NCBI GenBank assembly: GCA_050299335.1
Contig: JBNKVT010000014.1
Location: forward strand, 139,616 to 203,615
DNA: 64,000 nucleotides
DNA from: JBNKVT01 sp050299335
Lineage (GTDB): Bacteria; Pseudomonadota; Alphaproteobacteria; Rhodobacterales; Rhodobacteraceae
Direction of reading: 5' to 3'
The notes beneath the pieces were generated by a model. The model saw nothing but the letters and a program-made list of their open reading frames with translations. It made no database searches and was not told the origin of the DNA. The position numbers were made by a program, and so were the translations under genes. Each line of letters opens with the position of its first letter. The first letter of the stretch is position 1. Shown piece after piece: positions 49,906-58,375 of the stretch.

Positions 49906-52428
49906 GTGAGGTTGGGACTGGCCTGGCGTCTGGCGCTGCGCGAGCTGCGCGGCGGGGTGCGGGGATTTCGGATCTTTCTGTTGTGCCTGGCGCTTGGGGT
50001 GGCGGCGATTGCCGCCGTCGGCTCGGTGCGGATGGCGATCGAGGCCGGGCTGACCCGCGAGGCCTCTGCGCTGCTGGGTGGCGATGCGGAGATGGAATTC
50101 ACCTACCGGTTCGCCTCCGACGAGGAACTGGCGTGGATGGACGGCGTCGCCGAGGAGGTCTCCGAGACGGTGGAGTTCCGCTCGATGCTGGTCGCCGGCG
50201 ACGACCGCAGCCTGGCTCAGGTCAAGGGCATCGACGGGGCCTATCCGCTTTACGGGGCCGTCGAACTGGCGCCCGAGATGGGACTGGAGGCCGCGTTGGA
50301 GGTCCGGGACGGGGTGCCGGGGCTGGTGGCCGAGCAGATCCTTCTGGACCGCATGGGGCTGGAACCGGGGGCGGTGGTACGGCTGGGGACGAAGGCGTTC
50401 GAACTGAGGGCCGGGATGACCTATCAGCCGGACGGCACTGGCGGCGGTTTCTCGCTGGGGCCACGGGTGCTGGTGCTGACCTCGGAACTGGCGGGCAGCG
50501 GGCTGCTGGCGGCGGGCACGCTGTTCGAGACCGAGTACCGGCTGCGGCTGCCCGACGGCAGCAATCTGGCGCGGTTGGAACAGCAGGCCGAGGCGGCGTT
50601 TCCCGAAATCGGCATGCGCTGGCGCGATACCCGCAACGCCACACCCGGCGTCACCCGCTTCATCGAGCGGATGGGCTCGTTCCTGGTGCTGGTCGGGCTG
50701 GCGGGGCTGGCGGTCGGCGGGGTCGGGGTCTCGGCAGCGGTCAGGGCCTATCTGGAGGGCAAGACCGCCACCATCGCGACCCTGAAGACCATCGGGGCGT
50801 CGGGCGGCACGATTTTTGCCATCTATCTGATCCAGATCGGGCTACTGGCTCTGATCGGGATTACCGGAGGGCTGCTGCTCGGGGCGCTGGTGCCGAAACT
50901 GCTGGGGCCGCTGATCGCCGACCGATTGCCGGTGCCGGCCCTGTTCGATGTCTATATCCGGCCTTTGGCGGAGGCTGCGCTCTATGGGGCGCTGACGGCG
51001 CTGATCTTCACCGTCTGGCCGCTGGCGCGGGCGCGAGAAATCCGGGCGGCGAGCCTGTTTCGTGACGCGATCACCCCGGCGCGGCGCTGGCCTCGTCCTG
51101 GCTATGTGGCGCTGGTGGCGGGGCTGGCGGCGCTCCTGATCGGACTGGCGGCGTGGCTGTCGGCGATCCCGAAACTCGCCCTCTGGGCGGCGGCGGGAAT
51201 CGTTGTGGCCCTCTTCATGCTGGTGCTGGCGGCGCAGGGCGCGCGGCTTCTGGCTCGGCGGCTGGCGCAGTCGCGGCTGACAAGGGGAAGGCCGGCGCTG
51301 AGGATGGCGCTCGGCAGCGTCGGGGGTCCGGGCGGCGAGACCGCCTCGGTGGTGCTGTCACTGGGGCTGGGCCTGTCGGTGCTGGCGGCGATCGGGCAGA
51401 TCGATGCGAATTTGCAAACGACGATCTCGAGGGATCTGCCGCAAGAGGCGCCAGCCTATTTCTTCCTGGATGTGCAGAACGCGCAACGGCCTGAATTCCT
51501 TGCGATACTGGACGCCGACCCACAGGTCACCAAGGTCGAGACGGCACCGATGCTGCGCGGTATCCTGACCCGGATCAACGGTCGACCAGCCCGCGAGGTC
51601 GTCGGCGAGCATTGGGTGCTGAGGGGCGACCGGGGGGTTACCTATGCGTCGGAAATCCCCGAGGGCTCGAAAGTGACGGCGGGGGAGTGGTGGCCGGAAG
51701 ACTATTCCGGCGAACCGCAACTCAGCTTCTCGCTGGAGGAGGCCGAGGAGATGGGGCTGAACCTCGGTGACGAGATCACCGTCAACGTGCTCGGTCGTGA
51801 CGTGACGGCGAAAATCGCCAATTTCCGCGACCTGGAGTTCCGCACGCTGGGGATCAATTTCGTCATGGTCTTCGACCCCGCGACCCTGGCCGGTGCGCCC
51901 CATACCCATATCGCTACCGTCTATGCAGACCCGGAGGCCGAGGCGCGTCTGTTGCGCGACCTGTCGGAGCGCTTCCCCAATATCACCGCCATCCGTGTCC
52001 GCGACGCCATCGACCGGGTCACGGAGGCGCTGGCGGCTATCGCCTCGGCGACCCGCTACGGGGCGGCGGCGACGCTGCTGACCGGGTTCATCGTGCTGAT
52101 CGGTGCGGCGGCGGCGGGCGAGCGGGCGCGGGTATTCGAGGCGGCAGTGCTGAAGACGCTTGGGGCGGTAAGGGCCCGGATTCTCGCCAGTTTTGCGCTG
52201 CGCTCGGCGATCCTCGGAGCCGCGGCGGGCATGGTGGCGATTGCTGCCGGTTCCGTGGCCGGATGGGGGGTGATGACCTTCGTGATGGATGCCGACTACC
52301 GCTTCGAGCCCTTGTCGGCCATCGCCATTGTCGCCGGGGGAGCGCTGGCGAGCCTGATTGCCGGGCTATTGTTCGCGCTTCGTCCGCTCAGCCTGCGCCC
52401 GGCGGGGGTGCTGAGGGCGCGGGAATAG
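49906..52428 (+). CDS. ybbP: FtsX-like ABC transporter permease (YbbP type)
   Basis: 840 residues from GTG 49906. Two FtsX-like permease modules, about ten helices: an N-terminal helix, a large periplasmic domain, helices near 260-400, a second helix set near 405-450, another periplasmic domain, and a C-terminal helix bundle with ARVFEAAVLKTLGAVRARILASFALRSAILG. With YbbA it forms a MacB-like mechanotransmission system, possibly lipid or lipoprotein handling along with TesA. Confidence 0.93.
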   Translation: MRLGLAWRLALRELRGGVRGFRIFLLCLALGVAAIAAVGSVRMAIEAGLTREASALLGGDAEMEFTYRFASDEELAWMDGVAEEVSETVEFRSMLVAGDDRSLAQVKGIDGAYPLYGAVELAPEMGLEAALEVRDGVPGLVAEQILLDRMGLEPGAVVRLGTKAFELRAGMTYQPDGTGGGFSLGPRVLVLTSELAGSGLLAAGTLFETEYRLRLPDGSNLARLEQQAEAAFPEIGMRWRDTRNATPGVTRFIERMGSFLVLVGLAGLAVGGVGVSAAVRAYLEGKTATIATLKTIGASGGTIFAIYLIQIGLLALIGITGGLLLGALVPKLLGPLIADRLPVPALFDVYIRPLAEAALYGALTALIFTVWPLARAREIRAASLFRDAITPARRWPRPGYVALVAGLAALLIGLAAWLSAIPKLALWAAAGIVVALFMLVLAAQGARLLARRLAQSRLTRGRPALRMALGSVGGPGGETASVVLSLGLGLSVLAAIGQIDANLQTTISRDLPQEAPAYFFLDVQNAQRPEFLAILDADPQVTKVETAPMLRGILTRINGRPAREVVGEHWVLRGDRGVTYASEIPEGSKVTAGEWWPEDYSGEPQLSFSLEEAEEMGLNLGDEITVNVLGRDVTAKIANFRDLEFRTLGINFVMVFDPATLAGAPHTHIATVYADPEAEARLLRDLSERFPNITAIRVRDAIDRVTEALAAIASATRYGAAATLLTGFIVLIGAAAAGERARVFEAAVLKTLGAVRARILASFALRSAILGAAAGMVAIAAGSVAGWGVMTFVMDADYRFEPLSAIAIVAGGALASLIAGLLFALRPLSLRPAGVLRARE

Positions 52429-52590
52429 GCATGTTCGTGGCGGTTTGGAACGGATTTGTGAACTGTCGGGGCAATAAATCGTGAAACCTGCGGTTGCCCT
52501 TGAAAAAATGGCGGCTTTCCCCGATATAGGTGGAGAGAAATCGGGACGGGGGCGTTCCGGAATGCTAGGTCCAATCTCTAGGAGGGTTTA

Positions 52591-53355
52591 ATGGCCGAAT
52601 TCGAAACTGTCCGCCGCGGCGCCGGCGCTCTTGCGGGAGCCGTCGACCAAGGGCTGCGGGCGCATATGAACAAGGTCTACGGCCTGATGGCGGTGGCGAT
52701 GGTCGTCACCGGGATGGTTTCCTACGCCTTCGGCATGGAGCTGAAATCGCTCATGACTACCGGGGCGACCAACATCCTGCCCGAAGGCCTTCTGATCTCG
52801 CTGTTCACCACACCGCTGCGCTGGGTGGTCATCTTCGCGCCTCTGGCGATGGTGTTCCTGTTCGGTGCCGCCATCAACCGGCTGAGCCAGGCCGGGGCGC
52901 AGATGTTCTTCTACGTCTATGCCGGTCTCGTGGGCCTGTCGCTGTCGACGATCTTCGTGGTCTATACCGGCATGTCCATCGCCCAGATCTTCTTCGTCAC
53001 CGCGATTGCCTTCGCCAGCCTGTCGCTTTGGGGCTACACCACCAAGAAGGACATTTCGGGCTGGGGCAGCTTCCTGATCATGGGCGTTGTCGGCCTGATC
53101 GTGGCTTCGCTGGTCAATCTCTGGCTGCAGAGCGAAGCGATCATGTTCGCGGTTTCCGCGCTTGGTGTGCTGATCTTCGCCGGGCTGACGGCCTATGACA
53201 CGCAACGGATCAAGAACACCTATCTGCAGATGCGCATGTCGCCCGAAGGCGAGGCCTTCCTCGGCAAGGCGGCGATCCTCGGGGCGCTGAACCTTTATCT
53301 CGACTTCATCAACATGTTCATCTTCCTCCTGCAGCTGTTCGGCAGCCGCGAGTAA
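52591..53355 (+). CDS. Bax inhibitor-1 / YccA family membrane protein
   Basis: 254 residues, seven predicted helices. Seen: AHMNKVYGLMAVAMVVTGMVSYAFG, the conserved ETTPLKWVIMFAPL-like segment FTTPLRWVVIFAPLAMVFLFG, and TAYDTQRIK close to the C-terminus with the conserved acidic pair. AGGAGGGTTTA is an excellent ribosome-binding site. Family members leak protons or Ca2+ and can interact with FtsH. Confidence 0.95.
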   Translation: MAEFETVRRGAGALAGAVDQGLRAHMNKVYGLMAVAMVVTGMVSYAFGMELKSLMTTGATNILPEGLLISLFTTPLRWVVIFAPLAMVFLFGAAINRLSQAGAQMFFYVYAGLVGLSLSTIFVVYTGMSIAQIFFVTAIAFASLSLWGYTTKKDISGWGSFLIMGVVGLIVASLVNLWLQSEAIMFAVSALGVLIFAGLTAYDTQRIKNTYLQMRMSPEGEAFLGKAAILGALNLYLDFINMFIFLLQLFGSRE

Positions 53356-53380
53356 GCCTCAAGGCGATACGAATTCTGCA

Positions 53381-53414
53381 AAGGGCCGATCATTTGATCG
53401 GCCCTTTTGTTTTG
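53381..53414 (+). terminator. Intrinsic terminator after the BI-1 gene
   Basis: AAGGGCCGATC / GATCGGCCCTT, a perfect 11-bp stem with loop ATTT, followed by TTGTTTTG, 25 bases after the stop. Confidence 0.88.
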
Positions 53415-53489
53415 ATCCGCGGAGCCAGCGAGGCGGCGGACGATAGCGTTTCAGGGAATCGAAGAACCGGCCCCGCCGCATGGCGAACT

Positions 53490-53682
53490 CTCGTATCCCC
53501 TTCGCGCGCCGCTCAACCGCGGCACGGTGCGACCAGCACCGGGCCGCGCCCGACCCACCCGAGGGGCGGGCGCGTTGCTGACACATGCTGAGAGCGGCCC
53601 GCTTGGAAGCGACTGCGCCATAAAGTGGTCCGCAGAGGGGTCCGGACAGCGCCCACCCTGGGTCGGGCTTGGCCCTCATTTC
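53490..53682 (+). repeat. Mosaic intergenic repeat, copy after the BI-1 gene
   Basis: Contains the TTCGCGCGCCGCTCA module, CGGCACGGTGCGACCAGC, ACCGGGC..GGGCGGGCGCGT, GAGAGCGGCCCGCTTGGAAG, and the end module GGACAGCGCCCACCCTGGGT followed by CGGGCTTGGCCCTCATTTC. The order is as in 6057-6352 and 166-250, but without the GTAG hairpin. Most of the gap 53356-53873 is this element; the remainder (53690-53870) shows nothing recognisable. Confidence 0.65.
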
Positions 53683-53873
53683 TGAGCTGACGCAGCAGGT
53701 ATTGGTCCCTAGATACTGCCGAATACGGCGTGTTCGAAGATACCAATCCTTGAATTTGAATTGCGGCATCTCTGACCAGTCAGAGGATGGGGGGAGTTGG
53801 TTCCGACACGGGCAGAAGAGCCGAAATCAATCTGCCCGCGTCTTTGCAATGGGCGTGCGGAGCGGCGGGATAG

Positions 53874-54404
53874 TCAGTTTGGCAGGCCTGCGGCGGCGGG
53901 CCTGAGGCCCCGTTCCATATGCCGGGCCGGGAACAGGATGCCGGGGCGGAGTTCGAGCTGGATATCGGCGCGTTTGCGGAACCCCAGCGCGGTATAGAAG
54001 GGCACGGCGGTGAGGGTGGAGTAGCATTCGAAACCGGTGATGCCGGCGGCCGTGGCATCGGTCAGGCAGCGGTCGAAAATGGCGCGGCCGATGCCCTGGC
54101 CGGTGGCTTCGGCCTCGGTGGCGAAATGGCGCAGATGGGCGTGGCCACGGGGCATCGCACCACCATGGGGATTGGAACGGCTCCAGCCGCCGGCGGCGAG
54201 GAGGCGGCCGTCGGGGGTTTCGGCGACGTAATAGGTGCCAGACGTGACGAGGGCGGCCTGGGCGCGGGCGATGATCGGGATGGCGACAATCAGGACAGAG
54301 GGCGGATAGTCGGCCTTCAGGAGCTTGGGGTAAGAGCGGGCGAACATGGCGTCGAGGGGGGCGATGTCGGCCCTGGTGGCGGGGCGGACGATGTAGTCGT
54401 GCAT
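53874..54404 (-). CDS. GNAT-family N-acetyltransferase
   Basis: 176 residues from ATG 54404 (GGAGGCCAAG ahead). GNAT layout: IVRPATRADIAPLDAMFARSYPKLLK, GTYYVAETPDGRLLAAGGWS, HLRHFATEAEATGQGIGRAIFDRCLTDA (the Q/RxxGxG/A acetyl-CoA loop) and GFECYSTLTAVPFYTALGFRKR. Substrate unknown. The open frame continues upstream into a repeat, which is not coding. Confidence 0.9.
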   Translation of the reverse strand: MHDYIVRPATRADIAPLDAMFARSYPKLLKADYPPSVLIVAIPIIARAQAALVTSGTYYVAETPDGRLLAAGGWSRSNPHGGAMPRGHAHLRHFATEAEATGQGIGRAIFDRCLTDATAAGITGFECYSTLTAVPFYTALGFRKRADIQLELRPGILFPARHMERGLRPAAAGLPN

Positions 54405-54417
54405 CTTGGCCTCCGAT

Positions 54418-54527
54418 AGCGTTTTGCGCCAAATCGAACTCATTCCAAACCGCGAACGCATTTGCTTCGCAAACGCTGCCTCGGGTTCCGGAATGAATAT
54501 TTGATTCCGTTCAGGCGCAAAACGTTT
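54418..54527. repeat. 110-bp nested palindromic repeat, copy 1
   Basis: Ends AGCGTTTTGCGCC and GGCGCAAAACGTT form a terminal inverted repeat; inside are CATTCC / GGAATG and a central hairpin GCATTTGC-ttc-GCAAACGC. A second copy, differing at scattered sites, is at 63748-63856. Lies between the GNAT gene and rpmG. Confidence 0.8.
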
Positions 54528-54530
54528 TGA

Positions 54531-54568
54531 AAAATGAAAAGAGCCGCGCGAGGGGTCCCGCACGGCTC
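54531..54568 (-). terminator. Intrinsic terminator of rpmG
   Basis: Read on the minus strand: GAGCCG...CGGCTC stem with inner GCG / CGC pairs, then TTTTCATTTT, 22 bases after the rpmG stop. Confidence 0.82.
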
Positions 54569-54590
54569 CAGTCGATAAAACGGGGCGAGA

Positions 54591-54758
54591 TTACTTGATC
54601 TTGCCTTCCTTGTATTCGACATGCTTGCGCGCGACGGGGTCGTATTTCTTGACCACCATCTTCTCGGTCATAGTGCGCGAGTTCTTCTTGGTCACATAGA
54701 AGTGGCCGGTATCCGCGGTCGAGTTGAGGCGGATCTTGATTGTGGTCGGCTTCGCCAT
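54591..54758 (-). CDS. rpmG: 50S ribosomal protein L33
   Basis: 55 residues, complete: AKPTTIKIRLNSTADTGHFY, then VTKKNSRTMTEKMVVKKYDP and VARKHVEYKEGKIK. Zinc-free form (no CxxC pairs), so one that does not depend on zinc supply. AGGAG lies seven bases before the ATG. Confidence 0.98.
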   Translation of the reverse strand: MAKPTTIKIRLNSTADTGHFYVTKKNSRTMTEKMVVKKYDPVARKHVEYKEGKIK

Positions 54759-54909
54759 ATCGCGTCTCCTCGGGCCGCGCCCGTGCGCGGCGGGGGTGAA
54801 TTCCAGAACCCGCCTTCTACACGGCAGGGGAATGCTGTCAAGATGGGTTATGGCCGTTGGGCTACGCAATAGGGGCAAGGGGGCCGGCTGGTGGCCGCCG
54901 AAGGACTGC

Positions 54910-55503
54910 TCAAAGCGCCACAACCCGCGGCAGCCCGTTGTCATCGCGAAAGAAGGGGATCGGGCGGTTGGGACAGGAGTGGTGCAGAAGGACAGGTAGT
55001 TCGGCAAGCACCACGGCGGTGATAAAGGCGACATCCTCAGGGAAACCGGACCCGAGCGGCAGCCAGCCAAGATCGCTCAACTCGCCATCGGCGCCGGAAA
55101 AGTCGTCGGGGTCGCCGAGGACGGCGCGCGCGGAGGCCAGGAGGAAACGTGCATCGAAGCGGCGGGTGCGGCCCGGCGGGGTGACGGCGCGAAAGACGAA
55201 GCGCAAGGCGGCGTCAGCGGCGAGGCGGAGACCGGTCTCTTCGCGGAGTTCGCGCAGGCCCGCCCCGACCAGGGCTTCGGGGCTGGTCGACGATGCCTCC
55301 CTGGCCAGGGCGCGGCGCAACGCGTCCGGCAGGGGCGGTGCGAGGGCCGCGTCGCCTGGCTCTGCACGGCCGCCGGGGAAGACCAGCTTTCCGGCCATGA
55401 ACACGGCATTGCGGGCGCGGCGCCCCATCAGGACGCACGGGACGGGGCCCTCCTCGCGGACGAGGATGATCGTTGTGGCGTCATGGACGGGCTGGGGTGT
55501 CAT
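54910..55503 (-). CDS. Nudix hydrolase (CoA-pyrophosphatase-like / NUDT19-like)
   Basis: 197 residues from ATG 55503. RRARNAVFMAGKLVFPGGRAEPGD begins the Nudix segment, but the Nudix box is split: about 30 residues lie between GGRAEPGD and GLRELREETGL (RE-x-REETG helix). This split layout is known in NUDT7/NUDT19-type hydrolases that act on CoA derivatives. The following gene upstream (DUF983) is on the same strand, 118 bases away, so they may share a transcript. Confidence 0.88.
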   Translation of the reverse strand: MTPQPVHDATTIILVREEGPVPCVLMGRRARNAVFMAGKLVFPGGRAEPGDAALAPPLPDALRRALAREASSTSPEALVGAGLRELREETGLRLAADAALRFVFRAVTPPGRTRRFDARFLLASARAVLGDPDDFSGADGELSDLGWLPLGSGFPEDVAFITAVVLAELPVLLHHSCPNRPIPFFRDDNGLPRVVAL

Positions 55504-55621
55504 GGGGGCAGGATGGACCGGCGGCGGGGACGCTGTCCATGGCGTTGGTCTTGCGACGGTAGAGGCTCTGGGGGGGTGGGGCTGGTGGCACGCCTGTCGG
55601 TCGCGCGCATGCCCCGCCGGT

Positions 55622-56008
55622 TCAGGGGCCGCCAAATCCGTGCATGCGCTTTGCCCACTGAAAGCCGACAAAAGCGCCCTTGAGCCTTGGGAGCATGTAG
55701 AGGGCCACCAGGGTGAAGATCGTGGAAAAACCGACGGCCATCACCCAGCCCTCGGGCCGCCAGACCTCGAAGACCAGGAGCATCAGGGGCGCCACAACAT
55801 GTCCCGAGACGATGATCGTCGCCCAGGCGGGCCCGTCATCGGCGCGGTGGTGGTGCAGTTCCTCGCCGCAAACGGCGCATTCGTCGCGGACCTTCAGGTA
55901 ACCGCCCATTAGCGGGCCATTGCCGCAGGAGGGGCACTTGCCGCGCCAGCCGCGCAACGCGGCCTCGCCGGTATCGCGGGGCGTGAGGGTGAGGGAAGCT
56001 TTGCTCAT
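55622..56008 (-). CDS. DUF983 family protein
   Basis: 128 residues. N-terminal zinc-ribbon-like pairs CPSCG (residues 25-29) and CAVCG (45-49), then two membrane helices (about 62-80, 86-108). DUF983 proteins are widespread in alphaproteobacteria and often lie near cytochrome or Nudix genes; function unknown. Confidence 0.92.
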   Translation of the reverse strand: MSKASLTLTPRDTGEAALRGWRGKCPSCGNGPLMGGYLKVRDECAVCGEELHHHRADDGPAWATIIVSGHVVAPLMLLVFEVWRPEGWVMAVGFSTIFTLVALYMLPRLKGAFVGFQWAKRMHGFGGP

Positions 56009-56190
56009 GAGCTCTCCATACAGGAGGCGTGATGAAGATTCCGCTCACAAAACCGCGTTGCGGCGCCATGTCGCAACGGGTGTGTGAGATATTTTCGCCT
56101 GTCACCGACGGAAACCCCGATGGCCTGCGTAGAAGGAATACCGAGGCAGGCAGAACTGTCCCAGGAAGAAGAACACGAAAGGAATTCGAC

Positions 56191-56652
56191 ATGACCAGAA
56201 CCACACCTCTCATCGCAACGGCCATCGTTGTGCTCTTGAGCGCGGGCAGTGCCACCCAGGCCCGCGAGGGCGAGCGAGGGGCGGCGCTGTTCGAGCGTTT
56301 CGATGCCGATGGCGATGGCCAGATCACGGAGGCCGAGGCCGAGGCGCATCGCCACGAGATGTTCGAAGCGGCCGATACCAATGGCGACGGGCTTCTGTCC
56401 GAAGACGAGATGCGCGCCGCCGCCGAGGAGCACCGCAACCGGCGCTTTACCCGGATGATCGAGGCGCTGGACGAGAATGGCGACGGGCTGCTCAGCGCCG
56501 AGGAAATGGCGGCAGGCCGCGAGGGCCGGATGTTCGAGCATCTCGATGCGGACGGTGACGGCGTGATCACCGAAGAAGAGGCAGCGGCCGCAAGGGGGCG
56601 CGGGCACGGGCATCGGGATGGGGGTCCCCGTCCGTTCCGCCCGCGCGGCTGA
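56191..56652 (+). CDS. Periplasmic EF-hand protein
   Basis: 153 residues with a signal peptide (TRTTPLIATAIVVLLSAGSATQA). Four EF-hand loops: DADGDGQITEAE, DTNGDGLLSEDE, DENGDGLLSAEE and DADGDGVITEEE, all with the canonical 1-3-5-7-9-12 ligands, so calcium binding is likely. The C-terminus is rich in Gly, Arg and His (RGRGHGHRDGG). AAAGGA precedes ATG 56191. It lies 45 bp before an ECF sigma operon. Confidence 0.93.
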   Translation: MTRTTPLIATAIVVLLSAGSATQAREGERGAALFERFDADGDGQITEAEAEAHRHEMFEAADTNGDGLLSEDEMRAAAEEHRNRRFTRMIEALDENGDGLLSAEEMAAGREGRMFEHLDADGDGVITEEEAAAARGRGHGHRDGGPRPFRPRG

Positions 56653-56696
56653 TTGCACTGGACTATGCCCGGTCTCCGGGCATAGTCCACCCTTGG

Positions 56697-57278
56697 ATGA
56701 TGGCCCTGGATGACAGAACGGCGCGCAGCGACGCCCAGCTTCTCGCCGCCTATGCGGGCGGAGATCAGTCGGCGGCGCGCGAGCTGACCGCCGCGCATGC
56801 GCCCAGGGTGCTGGCAATGGCCCGCCGCCTTCTGGGGGGCGACATGGCCGAGGCTGAGGATGTCGCCCAGGAGGCGATGCTGCGGCTCTGGAAGTTTGCG
56901 CCGGACTGGCGGGCCGGTGAGGCGCGGATCTCAACCTGGCTCTACCGGGTGACGGCCAATCTCTGCACTGACCGGCTGCGCCGACGGCGGGGGGTGGCGC
57001 TGGACGAGGCCCCCGAGCCGGAGGACCCGGCCCCCGCCGTGATCGAGGCGCTTGAGCGCGGTGACCGGGTTCGGGCGCTCGAGGCGGCGCTGGCGCAATT
57101 GCCCGACAGGCAACGGGCGGCGGTTGTCCTCAGGCATCTCGAAGAGTTGAGCAATCCCGAGATCGCCGAGGCGCTGGAGGTGACGGTGGAGGCGGTCGAA
57201 AGCCTCCTGTCCCGGGGTCGGCGCGCGCTGAAGGCGCTGCTTGCACCGCATCGGGACGATCTGGGAGTGAGGCGATGA
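56697..57278 (+). CDS. ECF-family RNA polymerase sigma factor
   Basis: 193 residues. Region 2 (ELTAAHAPRVLAMARRLLGG..EDVAQEAMLRLWKF...ISTWLYRVTANLCTDRLRRRR) and region 4 (ALAQLPDRQRAAVVLRHLEELSNPEIAEALEVTVEAVESLLSRGRRALKALL). Followed by a one-helix protein overlapping by ATGA, and by a metal-sensor-like protein, as in CnrH-type systems. Either Met1 or Met2 could be the start. Confidence 0.93.
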   Translation: MMALDDRTARSDAQLLAAYAGGDQSAARELTAAHAPRVLAMARRLLGGDMAEAEDVAQEAMLRLWKFAPDWRAGEARISTWLYRVTANLCTDRLRRRRGVALDEAPEPEDPAPAVIEALERGDRVRALEAALAQLPDRQRAAVVLRHLEELSNPEIAEALEVTVEAVESLLSRGRRALKALLAPHRDDLGVRR

Positions 57279-57688
57279 CAAAGGGTGACGACATGATGAA
57301 GGATGACGATCTGGACGCCCTGTTCGCGGTCGCGCGGCGGGAAAAGCCTGTGGCAGATGCGGCCTTTCTGGCCCGGGTCCTCGGCGATGCCGGTGCCGTG
57401 GCGGCGGAGCGGAGCGAAGGGGCCGCAGTCTATACCGACGGGGGCGCGGCCCAGCGCGGGGCGCCAGGACCTGTTGGACCGGGGCCCTGGCGGTTGCTGG
57501 GCGAGATACTGGGCGGCTGGCGCGGCGGGATGGCGCTGACAGCCTCGGCGCTGGCCGGGGTCTGGATCGGGCTCGCCGATCCCGCCGGGCTCGATACCGT
57601 GGCGGGGCTCGTCGGGTCGCTGTCGGGCGAGGCCGTCGGGTCCGGGGCGTCAGGCGATACGTTCTACGACTTGCTTCTGGAGGGCTGA
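57275..57688 (+). CDS. Probable anti-sigma factor (single-helix membrane protein)
   Basis: 137 residues. N-terminal cytoplasmic helix (DDLDALFAVARREKPVADAAFLARVL) as used by anti-sigma factors to hold the sigma factor, a central Gly/Pro stretch, one membrane helix (about 84-101, GMALTASALAGVWIGLA) and a short periplasmic tail. The start overlaps the sigma gene by 4 bases. No zinc-binding HxxxCxxC motif. The role follows mainly from gene order. Confidence 0.75.
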   Translation: MTKGDDMMKDDDLDALFAVARREKPVADAAFLARVLGDAGAVAAERSEGAAVYTDGGAAQRGAPGPVGPGPWRLLGEILGGWRGGMALTASALAGVWIGLADPAGLDTVAGLVGSLSGEAVGSGASGDTFYDLLLEG

Positions 57689-57690
57689 TA

Positions 57691-58185
57691 ATGGCGGAGA
57701 CAGCGAAAGCGGCATCGGTCGTGCCGGGCTGGATGAAGGTGACGCTGGTCGCCTCGCTCGCCCTCAATATCGCCGTGATCGGGTTGATTGGGGGCCTGGC
57801 GTTGCGCGGCCCCCTCGGCGAGGCACGGCCGGGATTCGCACCCGGCGACGGGCTGATCCGGATGCACCAGGCGCTGCCCGACAACAAGCGGCGCGAATTG
57901 GGGCGCGCGTTCTTCCACCGCCGCGACGAGATGCGCGGGACCCGCGCCGAGATGGAGCAATTGCGCCAGGAACTGCAGACCCTGCTTGTGAGCGAGCCCT
58001 TCGACATGGACGCGGTACGCGAAAATCTTGCCACCCAGAGCGATCTGCTGGGCGCCGTGGGCCGTGAGGCGCTGGAGCTCCTGACCGGCACGATCGCCGG
58101 GCTGACGCCCGAAGAGCGCCGGATCTTTGCCGAAAACCTGCGCCAGGCCCGTGGTCGCCCGCCCCGGGAGCGGCCCGAAAGATAG
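57691..58185 (+). CDS. Periplasmic metal-sensor-like protein (CnrX/Spy-like)
   Basis: 164 residues. One membrane anchor (about 17-39), then a helical periplasmic part (GDGLIRMHQALPDNKRRELGRAFFHRRDEMRGTRAEMEQLRQELQTLLVSEPFDMDAV...) with the LTxxxR / LxPEER patterns of the periplasmic heavy-metal-sensor family. His-Arg-Arg and Met residues could bind metal. Starts 2 bases after the anti-sigma stop; with it, it would signal envelope metal status to the sigma factor. Confidence 0.85.
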   Translation: MAETAKAASVVPGWMKVTLVASLALNIAVIGLIGGLALRGPLGEARPGFAPGDGLIRMHQALPDNKRRELGRAFFHRRDEMRGTRAEMEQLRQELQTLLVSEPFDMDAVRENLATQSDLLGAVGREALELLTGTIAGLTPEERRIFAENLRQARGRPPRERPER

Positions 58186-58375
58186 GCCAAGGCGCAGATA
58201 CGTCACTGGCTGTTGCAGCGATCCGCCTTGTCCCTGATCCATCACGCTGCGCCAATTGCTTTGAAGTCGATGGATTTCAGGCGGTGACCGGTGATTCGGG
58301 ATAAGGGCGGACTGCGTTAGGGTCGTGAAGAAACGCCCTTGCTTGTCCCGTGACCGCCAGCCCCAATCGAGACCC

